Shown: one piece after another, positions 22,353-31,435 of the stretch
How positions within the stretch are numbered: position 1 is the stretch's first letter
How the letters are laid out: the number at the start of each line of letters is the position of its first letter
Source of the DNA: Alkalilacustris brevis
Lineage (GTDB): Bacteria; Pseudomonadota; Alphaproteobacteria; Rhodobacterales; Rhodobacteraceae
Direction of reading: 5' to 3'
Assembly: GCF_003350345.1 (NCBI RefSeq)
Contig: NZ_QNVJ01000064.1
Span: forward strand, 186,001-250,000
Length of the DNA: 64,000 nucleotides
The notes under the pieces: model-generated
Databases searched by the model: none
What the model was told of the DNA's origin: nothing
The model's input: the letters and a program-made list of their open reading frames with translations, nothing else
Made by a program: the position numbers and the translations under genes

Positions 22353-22973
22353 TCAGTTCTTGGCGTAGAATTCGACGACCAGGTTCGGCTCCATCATCAC
22401 CGGATAGGGCACATCTCCAAGGCTGGGCGTGCGCACAAAGGTCGCGGCCATCTTCGAGTGGTCCGCCTCGATGTAGTCGGGCACGTCGCGCTCGGCCAGG
22501 CCCACGGCCTCAAGCACGATGGCAAGCTGCTTCGACTTGTCACGAACGGTGACGACATCGCCTTCCTTCACCCGATAGGAGGGGATGTTGACGCGCTTGC
22601 CGTTCACCTCGACATGGCCATGGTTGACGAACTGGCGGGCGGCAAAGACAGTGGGCACGAACTTGGCGCGGTAGACGACCGCGTCGAGGCGGCGCTCCAG
22701 CAGGCCAATCAGGTTCTCGCCGGTGTCGCCCTTGACACGCTCGGCCTCGGCATAGATGCGGCGGAACTGCTTTTCGGTCAGGTCGCCATAGTAGCCCTTG
22801 AGCTTCTGCTTGGCTTTCAACTGGGTGCCGAAATCGGAAAGCTTTTGCTTGCGGCGCTGGCCGTGCTGGCCGGGGCCGTATTCGCGGCGGTTCACGGGGC
22901 TTTTCGGGCGGCCCCAGATATTTTCGCCCATGCGGCGGTCGATCTTGTACTTGGCAGCCGTGCGTTTGGTCAC
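22353..22973 (-). CDS. rpsD: 30S ribosomal protein S4
   Basis: S4 nucleates 16S rRNA folding. The 206-residue protein begins [38 protein letters not shown] and has the S4 RNA-binding module [42 protein letters not shown]. It lacks the N-terminal zinc cysteines, as in many alphaproteobacteria. It is a single-gene unit, as in other Rhodobacterales, with its own promoter and terminator. The ATG at 22973 follows GAAGGAGACC. Confidence 0.97.
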   Translation of the reverse strand: MTKRTAAKYKIDRRMGENIWGRPKSPVNRREYGPGQHGQRRKQKLSDFGTQLKAKQKLKGYYGDLTEKQFRRIYAEAERVKGDTGENLIGLLERRLDAVVYRAKFVPTVFAARQFVNHGHVEVNGKRVNIPSYRVKEGDVVTVRDKSKQLAIVLEAVGLAERDVPDYIEADHSKMAATFVRTPSLGDVPYPVMMEPNLVVEFYAKN

Positions 22974-23114
22974 GTCTGGTCTCCTTCAGCATACATGAAG
23001 GGCGTTGTCCTTTCCCGCGGGCCGATCTGCCCTTGGGCGACAGGCATCCCCTTGCGGGGGCCATCAACACCAATTTCGCCCCGAAAGGCCGCAGGCCCGT
23101 CGGAACAGGGCGCG

Positions 23115-23142
23115 CTTATACAAGGCAGGCCGGGGGAGTCAA
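23115..23142 (-). promoter_or_regulatory. Predicted strong promoter of rpsD
   Basis: Minus strand: TTGACT (23142-23137), 16 bases, TATAAG (23120-23115). Both boxes match five of six consensus bases. Transcription would start near 23108. Confidence 0.75.
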
Positions 23143-23197
23143 TAGCCGAAGCGCCGCGCGGCAGGGTCTCGGCAGTCGCCAGTGGCCAGTGCCGGAT

Positions 23198-23231
23198 GCC
23201 TTCGGCGAGGATATTGTTACCAAGGTGAAGA
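23198..23231 (+). repeat. Dispersed intergenic repeat, copy C
   Basis: Reads GCCTTCGGCGAGGATATTGT followed by TACCAAGGTGAAGA. It lies between the divergent rpsD and FAH-family genes and has the same core as copies A, B, D and E. Confidence 0.68.
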
Positions 23232-23384
23232 GGCAGAGCGCCGAAATGCCCCGGCGCGTCCGCTATTGTCTGGCAGACGGGCGCGGGCCGTGACATTCAT
23301 GGCGCGGAAAATCGCTGTCAGCGCCCCCGATGCGGGCGGGGCCATACCCGCAAGGCATCCGAAGCCAGGAAGGAGACGCAAGAC

Positions 23385-24092
23385 ATGTCCAACCAGCCGA
23401 ACACCGGCCCCTTCGTGATCGAACCACCCGCACAGGCCAGCCTGCCGGTGCAGGGCAGTGCCATGCGCTTCCCGGTGCATCGCATCTATTGCGTCGGACG
23501 CAATTATGCCGCCCATGCCGTGGAGATGGGGTATGACCCGGACAAGGAGCCGCCCTTCTTCTTCCAGAAGAACCCCGACAACCTGCTAACCGGGACCGAG
23601 GACTTTCCCTACCCTCCCGCAACCCGCGACCTGCATCACGAGGTCGAACTGGTGGTGGCCCTTTCGAAAGGGGGGCGCGATATCGCAGCCGAAGCAGCGC
23701 TCGACTGTGTTTACGGTTACGCGGTTGCACTCGACATGACGCGGCGCGACCTGCAGGGGGAAGCCAAGAAGCTGGGCCGCCCCTGGGAGGTCGGCAAGGC
23801 GTTCGAGCATTCCGCGCCCAGCGGCCCGCTGGTCCCCGCAAGCGAGATCGGCCACCCCGCGCGGGGCGCGATCTGGCTAGACGTGAACGGAGAGCGCCGC
23901 CAAGCGGGCGATCTGGAACAGATGATCTGGAAGACCCAGGAAATGATCGCGATCCTGTCGGGACTGTTCGAATTGCGCGCGGGCGACCTGATCATGACCG
24001 GCACGCCTGCCGGCGTCGGCCCGGTGGAGCGCGGCGATGTCCTGCGGGGCGGTGTCGAGGGCGTGGGCGAGATCACCTTCCGGGTTGTTTGA
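23385..24092 (+). CDS. Fumarylacetoacetate hydrolase-family protein
   Basis: FAH-family enzymes cleave C-C bonds in ring-opened aromatic intermediates such as fumarylpyruvate. The 235-residue protein has the core signature [16 protein letters not shown], metal ligands in [12 protein letters not shown], then [14 protein letters not shown], and [16 protein letters not shown] near the end. The size fits fumarylpyruvate hydrolase or 2-hydroxyhepta-2,4-diene-1,7-dioate isomerase-type members. The ATG follows GGAAGGAGACGCAAGAC. It stands at the edge of a catabolic gene region, with a decayed TctC gene next. Confidence 0.9.
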   Translation: MSNQPNTGPFVIEPPAQASLPVQGSAMRFPVHRIYCVGRNYAAHAVEMGYDPDKEPPFFFQKNPDNLLTGTEDFPYPPATRDLHHEVELVVALSKGGRDIAAEAALDCVYGYAVALDMTRRDLQGEAKKLGRPWEVGKAFEHSAPSGPLVPASEIGHPARGAIWLDVNGERRQAGDLEQMIWKTQEMIAILSGLFELRAGDLIMTGTPAGVGPVERGDVLRGGVEGVGEITFRVV

Positions 24093-24204
24093 GCGGCCTT
24101 CGAACCAGGCTGGCCATCCCGCCTTTTTCGCGCAGTACTCGTGTTGACTCCGAAACGGTGTTTCAGGAAATGCAACGCACTGGCAAAAGCCCGTCGCGGC
24201 GCCG

Positions 24205-24584
24205 GGGGACTCGCAGTTGATCATGACGGCAATCCCGGGCAAGGGTTATGACAGCCTCGATACGCTGGTGACACTCACGCAGGAAGCCCCAGGCGCGATG
24301 AATTTCGGCGCGCTGGGCGCCACCACCGCCGAGGCCGGTTATCCCGATACCCGCTATGTGTTCTGGGCCGGGATGTTCGCGCCTGCCGGCACACCGCAGG
24401 AGATCATCGACTCGCTGAACAGCGCCGTGCTCGAAGCACTGGCCGACGATGCCAATGCCGAACGGCTGGCCAACATCCACGTGCAGCCATGCCGATGACA
24501 GCCGAGGAGTTCAGCGCCTTCATCGCCGACGAGATCGAAGCCAACGCCGATCTGGTGGAACGCGCGAATATCGTTCTGCATTAA
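24205..24584 (+). pseudogene. Decayed TctC/Bug-family solute receptor gene
   Basis: The frame from 24205 to 24498 reads DSQLIMTAIPGKGYDSLDTLV, then NFGALGATT joined directly to AEAGYPDTRYVFWAGMFAPAGTPQEIIDSLN. That is the start and end of the tripartite tricarboxylate transporter receptor fold with the middle missing. At about 24488 one base is lost: frame 1 ends at TGA, while the -1 frame continues as MPMTAEEFSAFIADEIEANADLVERANI and stops at 24584. So there is an internal deletion, a frameshift and no signal peptide. It is not functional. No tctA or tctB is nearby. Confidence 0.8.
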
Positions 24585-24646
24585 GGCGATACGGTCGGGC
24601 GGCGCATTTCTGCGTCGCTCGACAAGCCTTGCGATGCAGACGCAGC

Positions 24647-25444
24647 CTAGCCCTGCGCCGCCAGCCAGTGCAGCAGAATCCGGTTGAAGGCCTCGGGCTG
24701 CTCAAGATTGGGAAAGTGCATCGCCCCCTCAACCACCTCAAAGCGCGCAGCGGGAACCAGCGATGCAATACGCCGCCCTTCCGAGGGCGGGACCGCCGGA
24801 TCATCGGCCCCGCACAAGGAAAGCACCGGCAGGCGCACCTCCGGCAGCCACGGAACGAAATCGAAATCGCTGATCGCCTGGGCACAGCCGATGTAACCTT
24901 CGGGGTGTGTCCCCGCGACCGTATCGCGAATGCGCCGCCAGGTTTCGGGGCGCGCGGCGCGGAACTCCGCGGTCAGCCAGCGCGCCGCCGTGGCGTCTGC
25001 GATCCCTTCGCAGGATGCCTCACGCCGCACTTTCTCGATCCGCGGCCCCCAGATTTCGGCAGCATTCCCCAGCGCGGCGGGCAACGCATCGCATGTCACC
25101 AGCGAACGCAGGCATTCCGGGTGCCGGATGGCCAGCCCCTGCCCGCACATACCGCCGAGCGACAGCCCCACGTAATGCACCGGGCCCGCACCGAAATGCA
25201 GCACGAATTCGGCGATTTCATCGGCCAGCTCCGCCATGCTGTAGGGCGCAGGCAGCACATCACTGCCGCCATGCCCCCGCAGGTCGAGCCGGATCACCTG
25301 ATACCCGGCCTCAAGCAGCGGGCGCATCTGATCGCTCCACATGCCGCCATCGGCGCCGAGCGCATGCACCAACAGCACTGGCGCCGCGCCGTCCGCGCCC
25401 TGCACATCATAGTAAAGCTGAAGCTTCGAAAGCCGTGCCAGCAT
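24647..25444 (-). CDS. Alpha/beta hydrolase, 3-oxoadipate enol-lactonase-like
   Basis: The 265-residue protein follows the PcaD plan. The oxyanion region VLLVHALGADGGMW is at 24-36, with the nucleophile elbow GLSLGG and Ser95. An acid in CGADDPAVPP and the His in GAMHFPNLEQPEAFN complete the triad. PcaD hydrolyses 3-oxoadipate enol-lactone in the protocatechuate branch of the beta-ketoadipate pathway, but none of the pcaGH, B or C genes is in the window, so the substrate remains open. The gene faces the opposite way to the dienelactone hydrolase gene. Confidence 0.8.
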   Translation of the reverse strand: MLARLSKLQLYYDVQGADGAAPVLLVHALGADGGMWSDQMRPLLEAGYQVIRLDLRGHGGSDVLPAPYSMAELADEIAEFVLHFGAGPVHYVGLSLGGMCGQGLAIRHPECLRSLVTCDALPAALGNAAEIWGPRIEKVRREASCEGIADATAARWLTAEFRAARPETWRRIRDTVAGTHPEGYIGCAQAISDFDFVPWLPEVRLPVLSLCGADDPAVPPSEGRRIASLVPAARFEVVEGAMHFPNLEQPEAFNRILLHWLAAQG

Positions 25445-25974
25445 CTCATCCCCTCACACCCGACAATATCCCCCTGCTTGCCCGCGGCACAAGGCGGGGT
25501 CAAGCACGGGCCGCCGAGGGCGCCCAGGCCGCTGCCCCAGGCCACGCCCATCTCTTCACTGTGAAGAAAATATCCGCGCCGCAGGCCCCCGCTGGTCAGA
25601 GGCGCGCGGGGGCCCAAGGTCAGCCTGCCGGTCGCCGTAACCCGTCTCGGCTGCAAGGCCAGCCCCAAGGCACCCGTTGCTTGACGAAGTCCAGAGGCAC
25701 CGAAGCAACCGCCACGCGGTTGGCCGGTCGAATTTCAGTTGCAGTGTCGTGATGGTTCTCCGTTCGCTTAATTCTCTCCTCCGCGGGCGGAAATGCTCGC
25801 AACGTTCCGCGCAAAGTCCCGAACAGTGTCCGGAAAAATCTTGCATCTCTCTGAAATACAATAACAAGTATTCAGGTATCGGTTTGGCCAAAGTTTTCGA
25901 ACCTGCCCTGACACGGATGTGCCGGCCGCAGCCCGGACGCTGGCGAGGCGCTGGCACCAACGGAGGAGACAGCC
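25445..25974. other. Gene-free region between the PcaD-like and dienelactone hydrolase genes
   Basis: The 530-base divergent gap holds repeat copy D (25553-25586) and a segment with lower GC from about 25740 to 25900. A minus-strand open frame of 64 codons at 25620-25814 has no recognisable domain and no good ribosome binding site, so I do not call it a gene. No clear promoter was found. Confidence 0.55.
25553..25586 (-). repeat. Dispersed intergenic repeat, copy D
   Basis: On the minus strand it reads GCCTGCGGCGCGGATATTTT followed by CTTCACAGTGAAGA. The tail CACAGTGAAGA is shared with copy E. Confidence 0.68.
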
Positions 25975-26634
25975 ATGAACACCCCCCTGACGGCCGCTGA
26001 TGGCCATACGCTCGATTGCTGGATGCAGCCCGCCGAAGGCACCGCCCGTGGCGGGCTGGTCATCCTGCAGGAAATCTTCGGCGTGACCGACCAGCTCAAG
26101 GGCGTTGCAAACCGTTATGTGGCCCAGGGGCTTAATGTCGCGATCCCGGCCCTGTTCGACCGGCAGCGCCGCGACGCGGTCATTCCCTTCGCCGATGGCT
26201 CGGAAGGGCGCGAGATGATGATGGCCTCGAAGCTGGATGAAACCATGATGGACGTGGACGCTGCCGTGAAGGCGCTGGCGGCGCCTGGCGGCAAGGTGGC
26301 CGTCATGGGTTTCTGCTGGGGTGGCGGGCTGGCGATCCGCGCCGCGCAGGAACTCGATATAGCCTGCGGCGTCGCCTTCTACGGCACGCGGCTCGATCAG
26401 TATCTGGACAAGTCCACGAACGTACCGGTACTGGGCCATTTCGGCACGCAGGACGATCATGTGCCCGCAGAGATGCTCGCCGCCGCGAAAGAGGCCTGGC
26501 CGACGCTGGAGGTGCACATGTACGAAACCGGCCATGCCTTCGCCAATGACGCGCGCCCTGGCTTCTATTCGGCCGAAAACGCGGAACTGGCACATGAGCG
26601 CACAACCGCGTTCCTGGCAATGCACCTGGGCTGA
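25975..26634 (+). CDS. Dienelactone hydrolase family protein
   Basis: Dienelactone hydrolases open 4-carboxymethylenebutenolide to maleylacetate in chlorocatechol degradation, and relatives act on other esters. The 219-residue protein has the Cys nucleophile in MGFCWGGG (Cys114), Asp160 or Asp161 in FGTQDDHVP and His187 in TGHAFAND, the classic Cys-Asp-His triad. Its size is standard. GGAGGAGACAGCC precedes the ATG. It is transcribed toward the MarR gene. Confidence 0.88.
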   Translation: MNTPLTAADGHTLDCWMQPAEGTARGGLVILQEIFGVTDQLKGVANRYVAQGLNVAIPALFDRQRRDAVIPFADGSEGREMMMASKLDETMMDVDAAVKALAAPGGKVAVMGFCWGGGLAIRAAQELDIACGVAFYGTRLDQYLDKSTNVPVLGHFGTQDDHVPAEMLAAAKEAWPTLEVHMYETGHAFANDARPGFYSAENAELAHERTTAFLAMHLG

Positions 26635-26754
26635 ACCGGGCGGGGTGGCATGTCAGGGGGAATTCAGTTGCGTAATTCCGCTGATCCTGGGTTCATCCCC
26701 CGGCATGGGCTCCAAACGCTTGACCAGCGGATAACCGCCGGGCAGTAGTGCAGC

Positions 26755-27234
26755 ATGGTCAAGGTCGAGAAGCGCACAGAGCAGATGACGTCAGACAGCT
26801 GGCGACAGGACAATGTCGGACGGTTCATGAACCAGGCCGCCAAGCTTTTTGAACAGCGGGTTATCGAATTGATGCACGCGAAGGGGTTTCGCGAGATCGG
26901 CACGGCCCATGTCAACCTGACCCGACATCTGGACAAGGCCGGAAACCGCCTCACGGAACTTGCCGCGCGCGCAGACATGACCAAGCAATCGATGCGTGAA
27001 CTCGTGGCACATACCGAACTGGCCGGTCTTGTGGAGCGCCGGCCGGATCCGTCGGATGGACGGGCGAAGATCATCGCCTTCACGCCGGTGGGCCTGCGCT
27101 GGCTCGACGCTTTCGGCGAAAGCGTGCGGACGGCCGAGCGCGAGATGAGTGCAGTCATCGGCCCGACCGCACTGGCGCAGCTCAAGCAGGCCCTCAAGCT
27201 CTATGCGGCCGAATGCGCCGACCGCAAGGAGTAA
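26755..27234 (+). CDS. MarR-family transcriptional regulator
   Basis: The 159-residue protein is a winged-helix regulator of the MarR type. Helices 1-2 contain RFMNQAAKLFEQRVIELMHAKGF, the recognition helix region is LTELAARADMTKQSMRELVAHTELAGLVERR, and the wing reads PDPSDGRAKIIAFTPVGLRWL. Such proteins usually repress nearby catabolic or stress genes and respond to a phenolic ligand. Neighbours are a dienelactone hydrolase upstream and a convergent aromatic hydroxylase. A 17-base palindrome in the hydroxylase promoter is a fitting operator. An alternative start is the ATG 11 codons in. Confidence 0.88.
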   Translation: MVKVEKRTEQMTSDSWRQDNVGRFMNQAAKLFEQRVIELMHAKGFREIGTAHVNLTRHLDKAGNRLTELAARADMTKQSMRELVAHTELAGLVERRPDPSDGRAKIIAFTPVGLRWLDAFGESVRTAEREMSAVIGPTALAQLKQALKLYAAECADRKE

Positions 27235-27393
27235 CGCGCCAGGCGAAACCTCGATCACACCAGGGCGGATGAGCTGGCCGAAATACCTGACGGGCACAGG
27301 CCCGCTCAGGTGAAGGTGTCATTCACGACATTGGCACCGAAAATCTGGTGGCAGGGCAGAAGCAGACGGCGGCCACCGCCACGAGCAGCGAGA

Positions 27394-29067
27394 TCATGAC
27401 TGCGCCGCGGCATCGTGAAACCCGAGCGCGCGTTTCAGCACCTGCCGCGCGTCGGCTGCCTCCGCGCCGCGCCAGGCGACCACCTGGTCGGGTCGGATCA
27501 GCGCGAGCCCGGCCTCGTAGAGGTCGCGCGCCTCGGCGCCGGCAATCGGCACCACGCGCAGGCGCAGGCCCATCTCGCGCGCGGCCTCGGCAAAGGGCGT
27601 GGCGTCCGGGGCATCGGGGCCGAGTTGCAGCAGCGTCCAGTCAAAGCCAAAACGATCGTAAAGCGACACACCCGGTTCCAGCCACAGATGCGGCGCGCGC
27701 CCGCCGGGCCGGGCCGTGGGCACATAGCTGTCGGCGGCATCCGGGGGCGGGTCGCCCGCCTCGGGCGCGATGATCGGCGATCCCTCGTAGCGTACCCCGA
27801 AGGTGATGCCGGGGATGTTGAATTCGGCCCGGCCATGGGCTTCCAGATAGGCGCCGGCTTCGCGGCGGGCCGTTTCGCCTTCGGCGCTGTCGTCCTCGAT
27901 CTCGGGCGGGGCGACATAGCCGCCAAGGGAATCGGCGAAGCCGCGTGCATAGCCGGTGTTGCGGATGGCGGCGGGGCGGCGTTCCACCTCGTAGCTGTCC
28001 AGCAATGCGGGGCCCGCAGTGCCGCGAATGAACTCGGCCAGCTTCCAGCCCAGATTGACCGCGTCATCCACTGCCGTGTTGTAGCCCAGCCCGCCCGCGG
28101 GGGTGAACAGATGCACCGCATCGCCCCCCAGAAATACGCGGCCGCGCTGGAACCCGGTGGACACCAGCGCGTAGCCGGCCGTCCAGCTGCCCTTGGCCAG
28201 CAGCCGCGCCTTGACGGGTCGACCGACCGCCGCCCGAAAAAGCGCGATCGCGCCTTCATCGGTAATGGCGGCCTCGTCCTCGCCGGGGCGCAACTGGGTG
28301 TGAAAGGCGAACTCTCCCTTGCCATCGACCGCCGCCATGAAGGCCCGTCGGTCACGGTTGAAGGTGACGTTCATCCAGGCGGGCGGGTGCGGCACCTCGC
28401 GGTAGAAATCGGGCGCATCCAGATAGACCGCATACATCCGCCCGCCGAAGAAATCGCGCACCGCGCCCTGATCGCCCTCGTAGCGGAAGCCGAATGTCTC
28501 CCGCACCATCGAGCGCGCACCATCCCCAGCCGCCAGATACCGCGCGGTGACGGTTTTCTGCCCGGTGCCGTCGGTGGCCTCGACATGCACGGTGACATGA
28601 TCGCCCCGATCCTCGAACGCCGTCATGCGCATACCGAACGAGATCGACACACCGGGCAGCGCCTCGGCCTGTTCGCGCAAGACCTGCTCCACGAATTTCT
28701 GCGACACGCGATGGGGCAGTTCGGCGGCGCTCCACGAGCCCGACAGATTGAGAACCTTCTCGCGCGCCTCCTTCGCGCTGGGAAGCCGGAAGCGCCCCAG
28801 TTCGTGCCCGGCATAGCGGGTGAAATAGGCGATGTCGGTGGGGAAATCCTCGGGCAGGCCAAGGCTGCGGATCTGATCGGCAAAGCCCAGCCGGCGGAAA
28901 TGCTCCATCGTGCGGGCCTGGGTGGCGTTGGCCTGCGGATTGGTCGCGGTCGAAGCTTTCTGATCGAACAGCGCCACGCTCACGCCCCGGCGTCCCAGCT
29001 CATTGGCCAGCATCAGCCCGAACGGCCCGCCGCCCACGACCGCAACATCCACATCGAATTCGCTCAC
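27394..29067 (-). CDS. FAD-dependent aromatic hydroxylase (class A monooxygenase, MhpA-like)
   Basis: The 557-residue protein is a group A flavin monooxygenase. It has the N-terminal dinucleotide fold VVGGGPFGLMLANELGRRG with an acid at FDQ, the middle motif LAAGDGARSMVRE (the DG motif), and the FAD motif GDAVHLFTPAGGLGYNTAVDDAVNLGWKLA. A C-terminal thioredoxin-like domain covers about residues 430-557. Relatives hydroxylate phenylpropionate, resorcinol or phenol rings with NAD(P)H. I chose a GTG start at 29067 with GGGAGG 5 bases upstream. The promoter upstream overlaps a palindromic operator. The real substrate is not deducible. Confidence 0.85.
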   Translation of the reverse strand: MSEFDVDVAVVGGGPFGLMLANELGRRGVSVALFDQKASTATNPQANATQARTMEHFRRLGFADQIRSLGLPEDFPTDIAYFTRYAGHELGRFRLPSAKEAREKVLNLSGSWSAAELPHRVSQKFVEQVLREQAEALPGVSISFGMRMTAFEDRGDHVTVHVEATDGTGQKTVTARYLAAGDGARSMVRETFGFRYEGDQGAVRDFFGGRMYAVYLDAPDFYREVPHPPAWMNVTFNRDRRAFMAAVDGKGEFAFHTQLRPGEDEAAITDEGAIALFRAAVGRPVKARLLAKGSWTAGYALVSTGFQRGRVFLGGDAVHLFTPAGGLGYNTAVDDAVNLGWKLAEFIRGTAGPALLDSYEVERRPAAIRNTGYARGFADSLGGYVAPPEIEDDSAEGETARREAGAYLEAHGRAEFNIPGITFGVRYEGSPIIAPEAGDPPPDAADSYVPTARPGGRAPHLWLEPGVSLYDRFGFDWTLLQLGPDAPDATPFAEAAREMGLRLRVVPIAGAEARDLYEAGLALIRPDQVVAWRGAEAADARQVLKRALGFHDAAAQS

Positions 29068-29095
29068 CTGCGCCTCCCGGTCAGTTTCAGAAAAA

Positions 29096-29124
29096 TCGGT
29101 AAGGTGACCATACCTTTTTGTCAA
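29096..29124 (-). promoter_or_regulatory. Promoter with internal 17-base operator-like palindrome
   Basis: On the minus strand a perfect -35 box TTGACA (29124-29119) is followed after 17 bases by TACCGA (29101-29096). The palindrome 29098-29114, GGTATGGTCACCTTACC as read on this strand, covers the spacer and the -10. Seven of eight base pairs are symmetric about the centre. A protein bound there would block polymerase. It lies 31 bases before the hydroxylase start. The nearby MarR is the obvious candidate. Confidence 0.6.
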
Positions 29125-29349
29125 GGATGTGCCGCGCTCATGGCACCCGGACCACACAGGCATTTTTTGGTGTCTGCCGCGTCACTTGAACAGAAATTCC
29201 GGAACCCGATCTGCCCATCACCGTCATCGGGCAGGAGGGATTCAGTAGACGTGGCCGCCCCCTATTGAATCCTCTTGAAACCACCTTGGCATGTGGATTC
29301 CCTCGAGGGCGGTCGTATCTCCAGTATCGTTCGGCACACTCCTGTTGGA

Positions 29350-30660
29350 TCAGAATGCGATGCCGGGCAACCAGATCGCCAGGGCAGGGAAAAGGATCAC
29401 CAGCGACGCGGTGACAAGGATCATGATCCAGTAGGGAATAGACCCCTTGAAAATATGCCCCAGCCGCAGGTCGCGGTCCGGAACGGCGCCTTTCACCGTG
29501 TAGACCAGCAAGCCGAAAGGCGGTGTGAGCAACCCTGCCTCGATCACCAGGATTCCGAAGATCGCGAAGGCGAACGGATCGATCCCGAAAGACATGGCCA
29601 GCGGCACAAAGATCGGCACCGTGAGCAGGATGATCGAAATCGAGTCGATGATCATGCCCATCAACAGCCAGATCAGCACCATCAGCAGAACAACGACGAT
29701 CACCCCGCCGCCCAGGCCAAGAAACAAGCTCTGGATGTAGTTCACCGCGCCCCCCATGGCGAGCAACCGCGAATACATCGTCGCCGCGATCAACAGGAAC
29801 ATGATCGGGGCAGTTGTGCGGCCGGCACTGTATATGGCCTGCATCACATCACGCCCGCGCATTCCCTTGACCAGCCCCAGAACCAGCGCGCCGACGGCGC
29901 CGAAACCTGCGGCCTCAGTAGGATTGAACAGCCCGCCCCAGATACCGCCGATGACAAGGGCCACAAGCGCCAGAATGCCGGTCGCGCCGATGATCTCGCG
30001 CCAGTCGGTGGGCTCATCATCGCTGCGCAAGGGCGCGGGCGGTGCGATCGACGGGTTGAGATACGCGGTGATGACACAATAGCCCATGAACAGCAGCGCC
30101 AGGATCAGCCCCGGTATGACACCGGCCAGGAACAGCGCGCCTACCGACATTTCGGTCAGGATGGCCCAGACGATCAGCAACACCGAAGGCGGGATCAGCA
30201 TCCCGAGGCAGGCACTGCCCGCGACCGCGCCGGCGGCATATTCCTTGCGATAGCCCAGCTTGAGCATTTCGGGATAGGCGATCCGCGAGAACGCCGCGGC
30301 CGAGGCGATCGAAACACCCGTCACCGCTGCAAAAATCGTGTTCCCCGCGACCGTGGCCACTGCCAGCCGCCCCGGCAACCGCCGCAAGGCACGGTTGCAG
30401 ACACGATAGAGATCTCCCGCCGCCCCCGACTTGGAGACGAAATCGCCCATCAGCACAAACAACGGAATGACGATGAAGACCTGGCTGCGGATGGCTTCGT
30501 AGGCGCTGGTGCTCAGAAGCGAGAGCGCGATATCGAAGCTGCCCAGCATTATCCAGATGCCGAGCACGCTGGTCAGGGCCAGCGCCACAGCGATATGGAT
30601 GCCCAGCAGCACCAGAACCACCAGGAGCCCAATCATGTAGAGGACGATTTCCGCCGCCAT
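29350..30660 (-). CDS. dctM: TRAP transporter large permease
   Basis: DctM is the ion-coupled 12-helix permease of tripartite ATP-independent periplasmic transporters. The 436-residue protein is hydrophobic throughout, with family motifs such as VIPLFVLMGDFVSKSG, GNTIFAAVTGVSIASAAAFSRIAYPEM, GSACLGMLIPPSVLLIVW and NPTEAAGFGAVGALV, and LTPPFGLLVYTVKG near the end. Its start overlaps the dctQ stop by one base (TGATG). The substrate is decided by DctP and is not known. Confidence 0.93.
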   Translation of the reverse strand: MAAEIVLYMIGLLVVLVLLGIHIAVALALTSVLGIWIMLGSFDIALSLLSTSAYEAIRSQVFIVIPLFVLMGDFVSKSGAAGDLYRVCNRALRRLPGRLAVATVAGNTIFAAVTGVSIASAAAFSRIAYPEMLKLGYRKEYAAGAVAGSACLGMLIPPSVLLIVWAILTEMSVGALFLAGVIPGLILALLFMGYCVITAYLNPSIAPPAPLRSDDEPTDWREIIGATGILALVALVIGGIWGGLFNPTEAAGFGAVGALVLGLVKGMRGRDVMQAIYSAGRTTAPIMFLLIAATMYSRLLAMGGAVNYIQSLFLGLGGGVIVVVLLMVLIWLLMGMIIDSISIILLTVPIFVPLAMSFGIDPFAFAIFGILVIEAGLLTPPFGLLVYTVKGAVPDRDLRLGHIFKGSIPYWIMILVTASLVILFPALAIWLPGIAF

Positions 30661-31226
30661 CAGTTCACATCCTTCTTGTCGGAGGAAATCACCGCCGCGG
30701 CGGTTGAATCGAAGCTCAATATGCCGGGATAGGCCAGTTCCCACTCCAGCTGCTCGGTCCAGTCGAGCCAGATCATGGAAAGATACGCGAAGGCCGCGAA
30801 AATCGAGGTTCCGATCAGCAGGAACCGCACCGGCCATGTCGGCACCCGCAGCGCCCCCTCGCCTTCATATTCGCCGATCCTGAAGGCGAACCACGCCGCA
30901 TCCCAGGCAGCATAGGCGATCATCCCGAACAGAGCGGCACCAAGGATATACGACGCCGTCCGCAGAATCTTGCGGCCGACCGAACCCAGCTGATCGGCGA
31001 AGATTTCTGTGCGCAGCATGGAGCCTGAAAATATCGCCAGTGGCAGCTGCAGAAAGGTGATCGCCACGACGGAGCTTCGAATCACCTCGGTCGTGCCGCG
31101 GATGGGGTAATTGAAAAACCCCCGGCCGATCACATCGGCCACGATACCGAAACCCAGCAACAACACCCAAAACGCCGAGATCACATGGATCCCACGCGCC
31201 AGTGTAACAAACGAGCGTATCAGCAT
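30660..31226 (-). CDS. dctQ: TRAP transporter small permease
   Basis: DctQ is the four-helix small membrane subunit that stabilises DctM. The 188-residue protein begins MLIRSFVTLARGIHVISAFWVLLLGFGIVADVIGR and has hydrophobic stretches near 14-34, 50-68, 90-112 and 130-150, with the family segment RGFFNYPIRGTTEVIRSSVV. It ends with a soluble tail. GGGGAGGAACGC precedes the ATG at 31226. It is coupled to dctM and divergent from dctP, with a palindrome between the two. Confidence 0.9.
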   Translation of the reverse strand: MLIRSFVTLARGIHVISAFWVLLLGFGIVADVIGRGFFNYPIRGTTEVIRSSVVAITFLQLPLAIFSGSMLRTEIFADQLGSVGRKILRTASYILGAALFGMIAYAAWDAAWFAFRIGEYEGEGALRVPTWPVRFLLIGTSIFAAFAYLSMIWLDWTEQLEWELAYPGILSFDSTAAAVISSDKKDVN

Positions 31227-31315
31227 GCGTTCCTCCCCGTATGCGGTCGCATTCTCCTCCCGCGGCACGCGAAACACCCTCTGAGGTAAAAAAGCCGCAG
31301 TTTTGCGCAACAATA

Positions 31316-31334
31316 TTAATCATCCGATAATTAA
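31316..31334. promoter_or_regulatory. 19-base operator-like palindrome
   Basis: The sequence TTAATCATCCGATAATTAA is symmetric in eight of nine base pairs about its centre. It lies 90 bases before dctQ and 74 bases before the -35 box of dctP. GntR-type regulators often use such AT-flanked palindromes. No regulator gene of that type is next to it in this window. Confidence 0.5.
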
Positions 31335-31407
31335 CAAGTGGCAATCCGTCCTGCGACCAGGTGCATCGCCACAAGGCGTGGCGGCAGCTTCATGGAAAAC
31401 TAGGGAA

Positions 31408-31435
31408 TTGACGCACCCAACCGAGTCGATAATAA
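31408..31435 (+). promoter_or_regulatory. Predicted promoter of dctP
   Basis: TTGACG (31408-31413), 16 bases, TAATAA (31430-31435). Transcription would start near 31442, leaving a leader of about 90 bases. Confidence 0.5.

Larger units (their letters stand above)
22974..23384. other. Gene-free region between rpsD and the FAH-family gene
   Basis: This 411-base divergent region holds the rpsD promoter (23115-23142) and repeat copy C (23198-23231). I see no further gene. The leader of rpsD would be about 130 bases long and might carry S4 autoregulation, but no clear S4-site fold is visible. Confidence 0.6.

Noticed and set aside
25620-25814. 64-codon minus-strand frame in the gap before the dienelactone hydrolase gene
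   Set aside because: No domain, no ribosome binding site, and the codon pattern is not distinct from noncoding DNA nearby.
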